NCBI GenBank assembly: GCA_046566145.1
Contig: JBKHXF010000015.1
Span: 1 to 64,000, forward strand
DNA: 64,000 bases
Origin: JBKHXF01 sp046566145
GTDB lineage: Bacteria > Actinomycetota > Nitriliruptoria > Nitriliruptorales > Nitriliruptoraceae
Direction of reading: 5' to 3'
Shown: positions 16,194-24,180 of the stretch, piece after piece
Position numbering within the stretch: the first letter of the stretch is position 1
Layout: each line of letters begins with the position of its first letter
Position numbers and translations under genes: made by a program
The notes under the pieces: model-generated
Told to the model about the DNA's origin: nothing
Database searches by the model: none
The model's input: only the letters and a program-made list of their open reading frames with translations

Positions 16194-17723
16194 GTGCTCG
16201 ACGGGCGACGGGAGCGAGCGACGGGCCGGGCGCAGCGGGTGCGCCGTCCGGCCGTGCTGCTCGCCGTGGCCCTGGCGCTGCTGGGGGTGTCCGCCGGCCC
16301 GGCCGACGGTCGTCCGGCGCCGGCGGTCGCGACCGCCGGCGCCGGGTTCGTCCCTCCCGTCGGGCCGGCGGCCGCCGACCCGCGCACCCTCGTCTTCACC
16401 CCCTTCGACCCGCCTGCGACGGCCTACGGGGCCGGGCACCGGGGGGTCGACCTGCGGGTCGCACCGGGCGGGCCGGTGCGCACCGCCGGCGCGGGCACGG
16501 TCGCCTTCGCCGGGTCCGTCGGGGGCGAGCGCTGGGTGGCCGTCGACCACGCCGGCGGCCTGCGCACCACCTACGGGGCGCTCGCCACCCTCGCGGTCCG
16601 ACGCGGCGACCGCCTCGCCCCGGGTGACGAGGTCGGGACCGCGGGTGGGGCGCACGGCCGGGCCGGGGTGCTGCACTGGGGCGCGCGCCAGGACGGCACG
16701 TACGTCGACCCGATGGGGCTGCTGCGACCGCCGGCGCGGTGGGTCCCGAGCCTCGTCGGTGGCCCGGACGCCGGGCCGGTCCCGCGCGACGACCTGCCCT
16801 CGTACGCGCCCTGGGACGACCGCCGCACGCTCGGGGTCGTGCGTGGCTCGCCGGTCGCGACCGGGCCGGGCTGGTCGCTGCCACCCAACCCCAACCACGT
16901 GGTCACGATCGCCGGGCTCGGCTCGGCGACGGGCGAGCCGGCGCTGGACGCCACCCACCTCGGCTACCCGTCCGACGCCGTGACCGAGCTGTCCTACGCC
17001 GGCCGTGACCCGGTGACCGGCGTACAGCGGCCCCACGCGCCACCCGACACGTGGCGGGGCGTCGCGGCCGCCTCCGCCCGGCTCGAGGCGACGCTGCGCG
17101 CCCACGCGCGCACCCGACCCGGGGAGGCGGTCGACCTCGTCGGTCACTCCATGGGCGGGGTGGTGGCGCTGCACTACCTGCTCACCCGGCACGACCCCAC
17201 CGACCCGGGCCTCCCGCCCGTCGCGCACGTCGTGACGGTCGCGTCGCCGTTGGAGGGCGCCGACCTGGCCCGCCTGCTCCTCGACGCGCAGCGCGACCCG
17301 GCGGGGCGCGCCGTCGTCGCGGCGATCGGCGCCCTCGTCGCCGAGCACGACCCGACCGCGCCGGCGGTGCGCGACCTGGCCGTCGGCTCCGCCGTGCTCG
17401 ACGACCTCCACGCGGCGTGGCGCGACGCGCGGGCCGACCTGTGGGCCGGCCCGCTCGCGACCGGGACCCGGCTGCTGACCCTCGGCGGCCAGACGGATCT
17501 CGTCGTCCCGGACCACCGGAGCGACCTGCCGGGGGCCGACCACGTGCTGTTGCCGGGCGGCCACGACCGCGTCCGCCACACCGAGGCGGTCCGCCAGGTC
17601 GTGCGGGCCTTCCTCGCCGACGAACCGGTCCCCGGCGCCGGCGGCGGGCTCGCGCACTGGCTGTCGCACCCCGTGTCGTGGGTCCAGCAGGGCATCGGCC
17701 GGGCGGTGGGTGGTCCCCGTTGA
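16194..17723 (+). CDS. Secreted M23-like domain fused to an alpha/beta hydrolase
   Basis: The 509-residue product starts with a signal peptide (RRPAVLLAVALALLGVSAGPADG). Residues about 70-178 form an M23/LytM fold with Zn-ligand candidates His82 and Asp86 (GHRGVDL) and His161. The HxH pair reads VLHWG, so the first His, the usual general base, is Val159. Residues about 232-480 form a lipase-like hydrolase with the elbow GHSMGG (Ser319) and a GGHDRVRHTEA stretch that may hold the catalytic His. Canonical relatives at this locus carry only the M23 part as far as I recall. GTG 16194 follows GGGGAGG. It may act on cell wall or lipids outside the cell; the substrate is unknown. Confidence 0.8.
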   Translation: MLDGRRERATGRAQRVRRPAVLLAVALALLGVSAGPADGRPAPAVATAGAGFVPPVGPAAADPRTLVFTPFDPPATAYGAGHRGVDLRVAPGGPVRTAGAGTVAFAGSVGGERWVAVDHAGGLRTTYGALATLAVRRGDRLAPGDEVGTAGGAHGRAGVLHWGARQDGTYVDPMGLLRPPARWVPSLVGGPDAGPVPRDDLPSYAPWDDRRTLGVVRGSPVATGPGWSLPPNPNHVVTIAGLGSATGEPALDATHLGYPSDAVTELSYAGRDPVTGVQRPHAPPDTWRGVAAASARLEATLRAHARTRPGEAVDLVGHSMGGVVALHYLLTRHDPTDPGLPPVAHVVTVASPLEGADLARLLLDAQRDPAGRAVVAAIGALVAEHDPTAPAVRDLAVGSAVLDDLHAAWRDARADLWAGPLATGTRLLTLGGQTDLVVPDHRSDLPGADHVLLPGGHDRVRHTEAVRQVVRAFLADEPVPGAGGGLAHWLSHPVSWVQQGIGRAVGGPR

Positions 17724-17750
17724 CCCTGCCCCCCCGGGGTCGGGTACGCT
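17720..17750 (+). promoter_or_regulatory. rpsB promoter
   Basis: TTGACC (17720-17725, overlapping the upstream stop codon) and TACGCT (17745-17750) are separated by 19 bases. This predicts a transcription start near 17757 and a leader of over 200 bases for rpsB. Confidence 0.55.
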
Positions 17751-17758
17751 ACGGGCAC

Positions 17759-17783
17759 GACCCGGTGCCGTACGCACCGGGTC
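17759..17783 (+). promoter_or_regulatory. Stem-loop at the start of the rpsB leader
   Basis: A perfect 10-bp inverted repeat (GACCCGGTGC / GCACCGGGTC) with a 5-base loop begins 8 bases after the -10 box. It could be an S2-responsive leader element or a 5' stabiliser. The remaining leader up to 17963 shows no other strong element. Confidence 0.5.
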
Positions 17784-17963
17784 TCTCGCGCGCACCCCGG
17801 CAACACCCCCCCACTTCACACGCCCGCCGACGGGCGACCCCGGTGCCCCGAGCAGTCCCCAGCGCGCAGGGGAAGCACGGGGTGGGTCGAGCGTCCCCGC
17901 GAGGGACGCACCCGGACGACGCGGGCGGAGGCCCAACCGAACCGATCACACAAGGACCACATC

Positions 17964-18953
17964 GTGGCTGTCGTCACCATGCGCCAGCTGCTGGAGGCGG
18001 GTGTCCACTTCGGACACCAGACCCGGCGCTGGAACCCCAAGATGCGTCGCTTCATCTACGGCGAGCGCAACGGGATCTACGTCATCGACATCCGACAGAC
18101 CGTCGGCTACATCGAGAAGGCGTACACCCACACCCGTGACCTCGTCGCCAAGGGCGGCACGGTCATGTTCGTCGGCACGAAGAAGCAGGCGCAGGAGGTC
18201 ATCGAGTACCAGGCCACCCGCGTCGGCATGCCCTACGTGACCGAGCGCTGGATGGGCGGGATGCTCACCAACTTCCAGACCATCAAGGGCCGCATCGCGC
18301 GGCTCAAGGAGCTGGAGGCGATGGAGCAGGCCGGCACCTTCGAGCTGCTCACCAAGAAGGAGGTCCTCGGCCTCCGTCGCGAGCACGAGAAGCTGCAGAC
18401 CACCCTGGGCGGCATCCGTGAGATGACCAGGCTCCCCGACGCCGTCTGGGTCGTGGACACCGTCATCGAGGAGCTGGCCGTCAAGGAGGCGAACCGCCTC
18501 AAGATCCCGGTCCTCGGCATCCTCGACACCAACTGCGACCCGGACCTCGTCCAGTTCCCGATCCCGGGCAACGACGACGCGATCCGCTCGGCGGCCCTGC
18601 TGACCCGCATCATCGCGGACGCGGTCGCCGACGGGCTGCTGCTGCGTGCGTCGCGGAGCCCCGACGACGAGCTGCGCGTCCAGGCCCTGCAGGCCGCGAC
18701 CGCCGCCGGCGGTGGGCTGGGCGTCGCGTCCGAGCCGAAGGCCGAGTGGGAGATCGAGCTCGAGCGCCAGCAGGCCGCCGCGCAGGCGACCAAGGCGGCC
18801 GAGCCGGCGGCGTCCGCCGCCGAGGCCCCCGTCGAGGAGACCCCGGTCGAGGAGGCCCCCGTCGAGGAGGCCCCGGCCGAGCAGGCGCCGGCCGACGAGC
18901 CCGTCGCCGCCGAGGGCGACCCGGCCGAGGCCGACGAGCCGTCCGAGTCCTGA
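17964..18953 (+). CDS. rpsB: Ribosomal protein S2 (uS2)
   Basis: The 329-residue product has the S2 hallmarks MRQLLEAGVHFGHQTRRWNPKM, IYVIDIRQTV, WMGGMLTNFQTIK and the DTNCDP-FPIPGNDDAIRS block. After about residue 255 comes an Ala/Glu/Pro-rich acidic tail with PVEEAP repeats, making it longer than the usual 250-300. The GTG at 17964 is the conserved start. It heads the rpsB-tsf pair, with a long leader carrying a 5' stem-loop that may mediate autoregulation. Confidence 0.97.
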   Translation: MAVVTMRQLLEAGVHFGHQTRRWNPKMRRFIYGERNGIYVIDIRQTVGYIEKAYTHTRDLVAKGGTVMFVGTKKQAQEVIEYQATRVGMPYVTERWMGGMLTNFQTIKGRIARLKELEAMEQAGTFELLTKKEVLGLRREHEKLQTTLGGIREMTRLPDAVWVVDTVIEELAVKEANRLKIPVLGILDTNCDPDLVQFPIPGNDDAIRSAALLTRIIADAVADGLLLRASRSPDDELRVQALQAATAAGGGLGVASEPKAEWEIELERQQAAAQATKAAEPAASAAEAPVEETPVEEAPVEEAPAEQAPADEPVAAEGDPAEADEPSES

Positions 18954-18974
18954 CCCCACCGTAGACCCACGCAC

Positions 18975-19003
18975 GCGCCGGACCGCCACCCGCGGTCCGG
19001 CGC
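18975..19003 (+). promoter_or_regulatory. Hairpin between rpsB and tsf
   Basis: A perfect 11-bp inverted repeat (GCGCCGGACCG / CGGTCCGGCGC) with a 7-base loop lies in the 75-base gap. It could attenuate tsf transcription or set the S2 to EF-Ts ratio. Confidence 0.45.
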
Positions 19004-19028
19004 GGCACGAGCGCACAGGGAGACCCCC

Positions 19029-19637
19029 GTGGCCGAGATCACCGCTGCCCTCGTCAAGCAGCTCCGCGAGCTGACCGACGCCCCGATGATGGCCTGCAAG
19101 AAGGCCCTGGAGGACGCCGGCGGCGACCTGCAGAAGGCCGCCGACCTGGTCCGCGAACGGACCGGTGCCAAGATGGACGCCCGCGCCGGTGAGCGCACCG
19201 CGTCCGAGGGCATCGTCTACAGCTACCTGCACACCCCCAACCCGGGGATGCCGGCCAAGGTCGGCGTCATGCTGCAGCTGCACTGCGAGACCGACTTCGT
19301 CGCCAAGACCGAGAAGTTCGAGCAGCTCGCTCGCGACATCTCGATGCACATCGCCGCGATGAAGCCGCTGGTCGTCTCGGAGGCCGACGTGGACGCCGAG
19401 CTCCTCGAGAAGGAGAAGGAGTTCGCCCGCAAGGAGGCCGCCGAGTCCGGCAAGCCGGCCGACATCGTCGAGCGGATCATCGACGGCAAGGTCAAGAAGT
19501 TCTTCGAGGAGTCCGTGCTGCTGAACCAGCGGTACGTCAAGGACGACTCGAAGACCATCGCGCAGCTCATCTCCGACGTGCAGGCCGTGACCGGCGAGAA
19601 GATCGAGGTCGCCCGCTTCGCGCGCTACGAGATCTGA
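19029..19637 (+). CDS. tsf: Elongation factor Ts (short form)
   Basis: EF-Ts recycles EF-Tu-GDP. The 202-residue product has the UBA-like N-terminus with TDAPMMACKKALEDAGGD and the core motif LHCETDFVAKTEKF. It ends soon after LLNQRYVKDDSKTIAQLI. At about 200 residues it lacks one of the two core subdomains found in E. coli (about 280), like the short forms in Thermus and some actinobacteria. The GTG at 19029 follows AGGGAGAC. It is followed by a strong GC hairpin. Confidence 0.96.
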   Translation: MAEITAALVKQLRELTDAPMMACKKALEDAGGDLQKAADLVRERTGAKMDARAGERTASEGIVYSYLHTPNPGMPAKVGVMLQLHCETDFVAKTEKFEQLARDISMHIAAMKPLVVSEADVDAELLEKEKEFARKEAAESGKPADIVERIIDGKVKKFFEESVLLNQRYVKDDSKTIAQLISDVQAVTGEKIEVARFARYEI

Positions 19638-19660
19638 CGCCGCGATCCGACCCACGCCCA

Positions 19661-19691
19661 CGCGGGGCGGCCCCACCGGGGCCGCCCCGCG
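19661..19691 (+). terminator. Terminator-like hairpin after tsf
   Basis: A perfect 14-bp inverted repeat (19661-19674 with 19678-19691) with a 3-base loop lies 24 bases after tsf. It has no U-tract, but it is the strongest stem in this intergenic region. Confidence 0.6.
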
Positions 19692-19734
19692 CGCGTGTGC
19701 GGGGCGCGGTGGCGGCGGCGGGGGAGGGACCGAC

Positions 19735-19740
19735 TACCAT
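19735..19740 (+). promoter_or_regulatory. -10 box upstream of pyrH
   Basis: TACCAT at 19735-19740 lies after the tsf terminator hairpin and about 65 bases before the pyrH start. Confidence 0.4.
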
Positions 19741-19807
19741 CCGGCGCCGGCCACACCGCACCCGGTGCCGCGCATCGGCGCGCACCGCCTCGACCCAGGA
19801 GCACCCC

Positions 19808-20536
19808 GTGGGATCCCGCAAGCCACTCGGACGGATCCTGCTCAAGCTCTCCGGTGAGGCGTTCGCCGACGCCGACGTCAAGGGCGGCATCGACCCGAGG
19901 ATCGTCGCGCAGGTCGCGAACGAGATCGCCGCGCTGAAGGCGTCCGACGGCACCGAGATCGCGATCGTGGTCGGCGGCGGCAACATCTTCCGCGGCAACT
20001 CGCCGTCCGCCGCCGGCATGGACCGGTCCTCCGCGGACCACATGGGGATGCTCGCCACGGTCATCAACGCGCTGGCGCTGCAGGACGCCATCGAGAAGGC
20101 CGGCGTCGAGACGCGGGTGCAGACGGCCATCTCCATGCAGGAGGTCGCCGAGCCCTACATCCGCCGGCGCGCGATGCGACACCTCGAGAAGGGCCGCGTC
20201 GTCATCTTCGCCGCGGGTCTCGGCGCCCCGTACTTCACGACCGACACCACGGCGGCGCAGCGTGCGCTCGAGGTCGACGCCGACGCGATCCTCAAGGGCA
20301 CCAAGGTCGACGGCGTCTACGACGCCGATCCGAAGACCGACCCCTCCGCCACCCGCTTCGACGAGATCGACTTCCTCGCGGTCCTCAACCGGGGCCTCAA
20401 GGTGATGGACGCGACGGCCATCTCGCTCTGCATGGACAACCACCTGCCGATCGTGGTGTTCGACCTGCTCACCGAGGGCAACATCTCGCGCGTCGTGCGC
20501 GGCGAGCCCGTCGGGACCCTCGTCACGGCCGGCTGA
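19808..20536 (+). CDS. pyrH: UMP kinase
   Basis: PyrH phosphorylates UMP to UDP for RNA and cell-wall precursor synthesis. The 242-residue product shows GRILLKLSGEAF, IAIVVGGGNIFRG, the DHMGMLATVINALAL segment, GAPYFTTDTTAAQRALE, DADAILKGTKVDGVYDADP and an MDATAISLCMDNHLPI end block. The GTG at 19808 is chosen since it immediately precedes the conserved core and follows AGGAG. It is transcribed from its own predicted promoter and is followed by frr after 64 bases. Confidence 0.96.
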   Translation: MGSRKPLGRILLKLSGEAFADADVKGGIDPRIVAQVANEIAALKASDGTEIAIVVGGGNIFRGNSPSAAGMDRSSADHMGMLATVINALALQDAIEKAGVETRVQTAISMQEVAEPYIRRRAMRHLEKGRVVIFAAGLGAPYFTTDTTAAQRALEVDADAILKGTKVDGVYDADPKTDPSATRFDEIDFLAVLNRGLKVMDATAISLCMDNHLPIVVFDLLTEGNISRVVRGEPVGTLVTAG

Positions 20537-20554
20537 CGCCACACCACGCCGCCC

Positions 20555-20589
20555 GCACCACCCCGAACGCACCACCCCGAACGCACCAC
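20555..20589 (+). repeat. Tandem 14-bp repeat before frr
   Basis: The unit GCACCACCCCGAAC occurs at 20555-20568 and 20569-20582, followed by a 7-base partial copy. It fills most of the gap between pyrH and frr. Confidence 0.85.
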
Positions 20590-20600
20590 GGGAGCCCAGG

Positions 20601-21164
20601 ATGGACACGCTCGAGGAGTACATCGCCGACGCGCAGACGCGCATGGACGCGGCGGTCGCCAAGGTCGGGGAGGACTTCGGCACGATCCGGACCGGCCGCG
20701 CCAACGCCGCCATCCTCAACCGCGTGACGGTCGACTACTACGGCACGCAGACGCCGCTGCAGCAGCTCGCCAACTTCTCGGTCCCCGAGCCCCGCATGCT
20801 CGTCGTGGCGCCGTACGACAAGTCGGCCCTCAACGACATCGAGAAGGCGATCCGCGACGCCGACCTCGGGCTGAACCCGGCGAACGACGGCGCGGTCATC
20901 CGCTGCGTCTTCCCGGAGCTGACCGAGGAGCGGCGCAAGGAGCTCATCAAGGTCGCCCGCCAGTACGCCGAGGACGGCCGCATCGCGGTGCGCAACGTCC
21001 GCCGCTCGGCCCGCGACGGGATGCAGAGGCTCGAGGACGACGGTGAGGTGGGCGCCGACGAGCACGAGCGCTTCGCCAGGCAGCTCGAGGACGTGACCTC
21101 GAAGCACGTCGCCCGGATCGACGAGGCGCTGGCGCACAAGGAAGCCGAGCTGCTCGAGGTCTGA
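20601..21164 (+). CDS. frr: Ribosome recycling factor
   Basis: RRF splits post-termination ribosomes together with EF-G. The 187-residue product matches the family throughout: FGTIRTGRANAAILNRVTVDYYGTQTPL, VAPYDKSALNDIEKAI, LTEERRKELIKVARQYAEDGRIAVRNVRRSA. The ATG at 20601 follows GGGAGCCCAGG. It belongs to the pyrH-frr-cdsA-rlmN run conserved across bacteria. Confidence 0.97.
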   Translation: MDTLEEYIADAQTRMDAAVAKVGEDFGTIRTGRANAAILNRVTVDYYGTQTPLQQLANFSVPEPRMLVVAPYDKSALNDIEKAIRDADLGLNPANDGAVIRCVFPELTEERRKELIKVARQYAEDGRIAVRNVRRSARDGMQRLEDDGEVGADEHERFARQLEDVTSKHVARIDEALAHKEAELLEV

Positions 21165-21241
21165 GCGCGCGTCCGGCGGCGGGAGGGCCGCCGGGACGAG
21201 CGCCGGTCGCTGACCCGTCCGGCGCGGAGCGGGAGCCGACC

Positions 21242-22093
21242 ATGTCCGAACCGACCTCGCCCGACGGTGGCGCCACGGCGTCGTCGTCGGGACGCAACCT
21301 CCCCGTCGCCATCGGCGTCGGGGTGGTCCTCGCCGCGGTGTTCCTCGGGTCGCTGTTCACCGACGCCCGCGCCTTCGTGGGCGTGATCGCCCTGCTGTCC
21401 GTCGTCGGGGTCATCGAGACCGGCCAGACGTTCCGGGAGATCGGGCGGCCCCTCGCCGTGCCGGTGCTGCTCGTCGCCATCCCCGTGATGCTCGTCGGGG
21501 CCTACCGGGCCGGCACGGCCGGGCTGATGGTCGGGGTCGTCGTGCTGCTCGCCGGTGCGGTGGCCTGGGAGCTCGCCGCCCACGCCCGCGACCGGGTCCT
21601 CGACACCCTCGGCACGACCGTGTTCCTCGGGCTGTGGATCGGGTTCCTCGCCTCGTTCGCCGTCCTGCTGCTGACCCGTCCCGTCGACGGGCAGGTCGCC
21701 GTCCTCGCGGTCTGCGGTGGGGCCATCTTCGGCGACATCGGCGGCTTCGTCTTCGGGTCGTGGCTCGGGAAGCACAGGATCGCCCCGACCGTCAGCCCGA
21801 ACAAGACGTGGGAGGGCCTGGTCGGCAGCGTCGTCACGTCGGCGGTGCTCGGCGCGATCGTGCTGCCGCAGGTCGGGACGCTGTTCTCGTCGCCGTGGGT
21901 CGCCGCCGGCGTGGCCGGCATCGCCGCGGTCGGCGGGTTCCTCGGCGACCTCACCGAGTCGATGCTCAAGCGCGACCTCGGGGTGAAGGACCTCGGCCGC
22001 GTCCTCCCCGGGCACGGCGGCGTCCTCGACCGGGTCGACGGCATCCTCGTCGCCCTGCCGCTCGGGTACTACCTGCTGGCGCTCACGGCCTGA
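21242..22093 (+). CDS. cdsA: Phosphatidate cytidylyltransferase
   Basis: CdsA makes CDP-diacylglycerol, the precursor of phospholipids. The 283-residue polytopic membrane protein has about eight helices and the C-terminal family signature: SPNKTWEGLVGS and DLTESMLKRDLGVKDLGRVLPGHGGVLDRVDGILVA. A soluble Ser/Thr/Gly-rich N-terminus of about 20 residues comes first. Its 3' end overlaps by 25 bases with the convergent membrane-protein gene on the minus strand. Confidence 0.95.
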   Translation: MSEPTSPDGGATASSSGRNLPVAIGVGVVLAAVFLGSLFTDARAFVGVIALLSVVGVIETGQTFREIGRPLAVPVLLVAIPVMLVGAYRAGTAGLMVGVVVLLAGAVAWELAAHARDRVLDTLGTTVFLGLWIGFLASFAVLLLTRPVDGQVAVLAVCGGAIFGDIGGFVFGSWLGKHRIAPTVSPNKTWEGLVGSVVTSAVLGAIVLPQVGTLFSSPWVAAGVAGIAAVGGFLGDLTESMLKRDLGVKDLGRVLPGHGGVLDRVDGILVALPLGYYLLALTA

Positions 22094-22917
22094 CCGGCCG
22101 TCGGCCGCAGCGCCACGGCGAGGGTGCACGCCACGCCGAGGCAGACGGTCGCGACGGCCGGCCACACGGTCGCGCGGATCGCGGTCGCCTCCCCGAGGGG
22201 CGCGAGCGTGGCGCGCCCCAGCCTCGGCAGCACCTGGGTCGCGACGAGCACGGTCGCGAGCGCGAGACGGTGGGAGCGCTCGGCGAGCCGTGCCAGCGCG
22301 ACCACGAGCGCGACCGTCACGACCACCGAGGCGACCGCGGCGGCGACCGTCCCCGGACCCGCGGTGAACGGGGAGAAGGGGCCCGTGAGCGCGAGCCGGC
22401 CGAGCGGACCGGGTGCCGTCGTGGCGGCGGGCAGCAGCAGGGCGACGGCGGCGAGGAGCCCGGTCACGAGCACCGCCCGACGCACGCCGACCGCGGGCCG
22501 CAGCGTCGGGGCCCCACGGTCCTGCCACGCCGAGGCGACCAGCGCGCCGGCGGTGAGCAGCAGCCCCGCGCGCGCGACCTCCGAGAGCAGCCCGAGCGAC
22601 GAGACGGTGGCACGTCCGCCGCCGGCGAGGTCGACGAGCAGCAGCCCGGTGCCCACCAGCGAGGCGGCGGCCTGCAGCCCGACGGTGGCAGCGGCCACCC
22701 GGCTGGCCGCCCGGGTGCGGGGCAGCAGGAGGCCGACGGCCACACCGACGGGGAGCAGCAGCGCGGAGAGCACGAAGGTGGAGGCGATGAGCCGGGCGCC
22801 GGCGGGCTGCTCGGCGAGCGCGACCGCGGCGGCCGCGGCGGTCGCGCCGGCGCCGAGGCACAGCAGCGTCGCGGCGAGCAGGTCGCGGGCCGGCGCGCGG
22901 ACGGTGGGGGGCTCCAT
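22069..22917 (-). CDS. Polytopic membrane protein of unknown function
   Basis: The 282-residue product is almost entirely hydrophobic, with about eight predicted helices, for example LLAATLLCLGAGATAAAAAVAL and LIASTFVLSALLLPVGVAVGLLL. No family motif was recognised. It is inserted on the opposite strand between cdsA and rlmN and overlaps the end of cdsA by 25 bases. The ATG start lies about 25 bases from a weak minus-strand -10. The unbroken frame and clean helix periodicity support it being real, though in GC-rich DNA hydrophobic frames can arise by chance. Confidence 0.65.
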   Translation of the reverse strand: MEPPTVRAPARDLLAATLLCLGAGATAAAAAVALAEQPAGARLIASTFVLSALLLPVGVAVGLLLPRTRAASRVAAATVGLQAAASLVGTGLLLVDLAGGGRATVSSLGLLSEVARAGLLLTAGALVASAWQDRGAPTLRPAVGVRRAVLVTGLLAAVALLLPAATTAPGPLGRLALTGPFSPFTAGPGTVAAAVASVVVTVALVVALARLAERSHRLALATVLVATQVLPRLGRATLAPLGEATAIRATVWPAVATVCLGVACTLAVALRPTAGQAVSASR

Positions 22918-22945
22918 GCGGGGGAGTGTGCCCGCTTCGGTGCCC

Positions 22946-22951
22946 TACGCT
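22946..22951 (+). promoter_or_regulatory. -10 box upstream of rlmN
   Basis: TACGCT at 22946-22951 precedes rlmN by about 45 bases. Its TA is shared with a weaker minus-strand box (TAGGGC, 22947 to 22942) that could serve the divergent membrane-protein gene. Confidence 0.4.
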
Positions 22952-22995
22952 CGTCGGCGGTCACCGCCTCGCCACCGACCCGATCGGGACCGTCC

Positions 22996-24180
22996 GTGCC
23001 CGCCGCCCTCCCCGACGACGCCGTCGACCCCTACGCGCTCAGCCGCGAGGGGCTCTCGACGCTGCTCACCGGGGAGCTCGGCCAGCCGCGGTTCCGTGCC
23101 CAGCAGGTCATCGACTGGCTCGCCAAGGGCGTCGACGACCCCGAGGAGATGACCAACCTCCCGAAGGACCTGCGCGCCCTGCTGTCGGAGCGCTTCGCGC
23201 CGGCCCGGCCCGAGCTGGTCGCGCACTCGGTCGCCGACGACGGGCACACCCACAAGCTGCTGCTGCGGTTCCCCGACGGGGAGGCCATCGAGACGGTCCT
23301 GATGCTCTACCCGGCGACGGGGGCGTCGTCGGCGCGGGCGACGGTGTGCATCTCGACCCAGGCCGGGTGCGCCATGGGATGCCCGTTCTGCGCCACCGGC
23401 CAGGCGGGCTTCCGTCGGCAGCTCACCGCCGGCGAGGTCGTGCGGCAGGTCGTCGTCGCGGACGCCGCGCTGCGCTCGGGGCGCATCGGCGAGGAGCACC
23501 TCCCCGCCGGCGGGGTCGTCCCGGACCACGTCACCAACGTCGTGTTCATGGGGATGGGCGAGCCGCTGGCCAACCTGCCCGCGACCCTCGGCGCCGTGCG
23601 CTGGCTCAACGACCCGGAGGGCTTCGCGCTCGGCGCCCGCCACATCACCGTGTCCACCGTCGGGCTGACCCCGGGAATCGCGAAGCTCGCCGAGGAGGGT
23701 CTGCAGCTCACCCTCGCCGTGAGCCTGCACGCCGCCAACGACGCCCTGCGCGACGACCTCGTCCCGATCAACCGCAGCCACCCGATCTCGGAGGTCGTGG
23801 ACGCGATGCGCGCGTACCGCGAGGCCACGAACCGCCGCGTCAGCATCGAGTGGTGCCTCATCGGCGACGTCAACGACTCGCGCCGCGACGCCGAGGAGCT
23901 CGCCCGCATCGCGCGGGCCGTCCGGGCGCACGTCAACGTCATCCCGATGAACCCGACGCCGGGGGTGCGCTGGAAGGAGCCGACCGACGCCCGCACCCGA
24001 GCGTTCGTGGCGGCGCTCGCGGACGCCGACGTGTCGGTGACCCTGCGCGACACGCGCGGCAGGGACGCCGACGCCGCCTGCGGGCAGCTGCTGGCGAGCT
24101 ACACGCTCGGCGCCGGGACGCGGCTGCCCGCGGCCGTCGGCGCCGCCGAGCGGGTGGACGCCCGGGAGGCCGGCCAGTGA
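22996..24180 (+). CDS. rlmN: 23S rRNA/tRNA adenine-C2 methyltransferase RlmN
   Basis: RlmN is a radical-SAM enzyme that methylates A2503 of 23S rRNA and A37 of some tRNAs. The 394-residue product has the N-terminal helical domain (FRAQQVIDWLAKGV), the [4Fe-4S] motif CAMGCPFC, VVFMGMGEPLAN, ITVSTVGLTPGI, LAVSLHAANDALRDDLVPIN and NVIPMNPTPG. A C-terminal Cys is in the TRGRDADAACGQL segment. The GTG at 22996 begins the plausible coding part. The end overlaps dxr as GTGA. Confidence 0.95.
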   Translation: MPAALPDDAVDPYALSREGLSTLLTGELGQPRFRAQQVIDWLAKGVDDPEEMTNLPKDLRALLSERFAPARPELVAHSVADDGHTHKLLLRFPDGEAIETVLMLYPATGASSARATVCISTQAGCAMGCPFCATGQAGFRRQLTAGEVVRQVVVADAALRSGRIGEEHLPAGGVVPDHVTNVVFMGMGEPLANLPATLGAVRWLNDPEGFALGARHITVSTVGLTPGIAKLAEEGLQLTLAVSLHAANDALRDDLVPINRSHPISEVVDAMRAYREATNRRVSIEWCLIGDVNDSRRDAEELARIARAVRAHVNVIPMNPTPGVRWKEPTDARTRAFVAALADADVSVTLRDTRGRDADAACGQLLASYTLGAGTRLPAAVGAAERVDAREAGQ

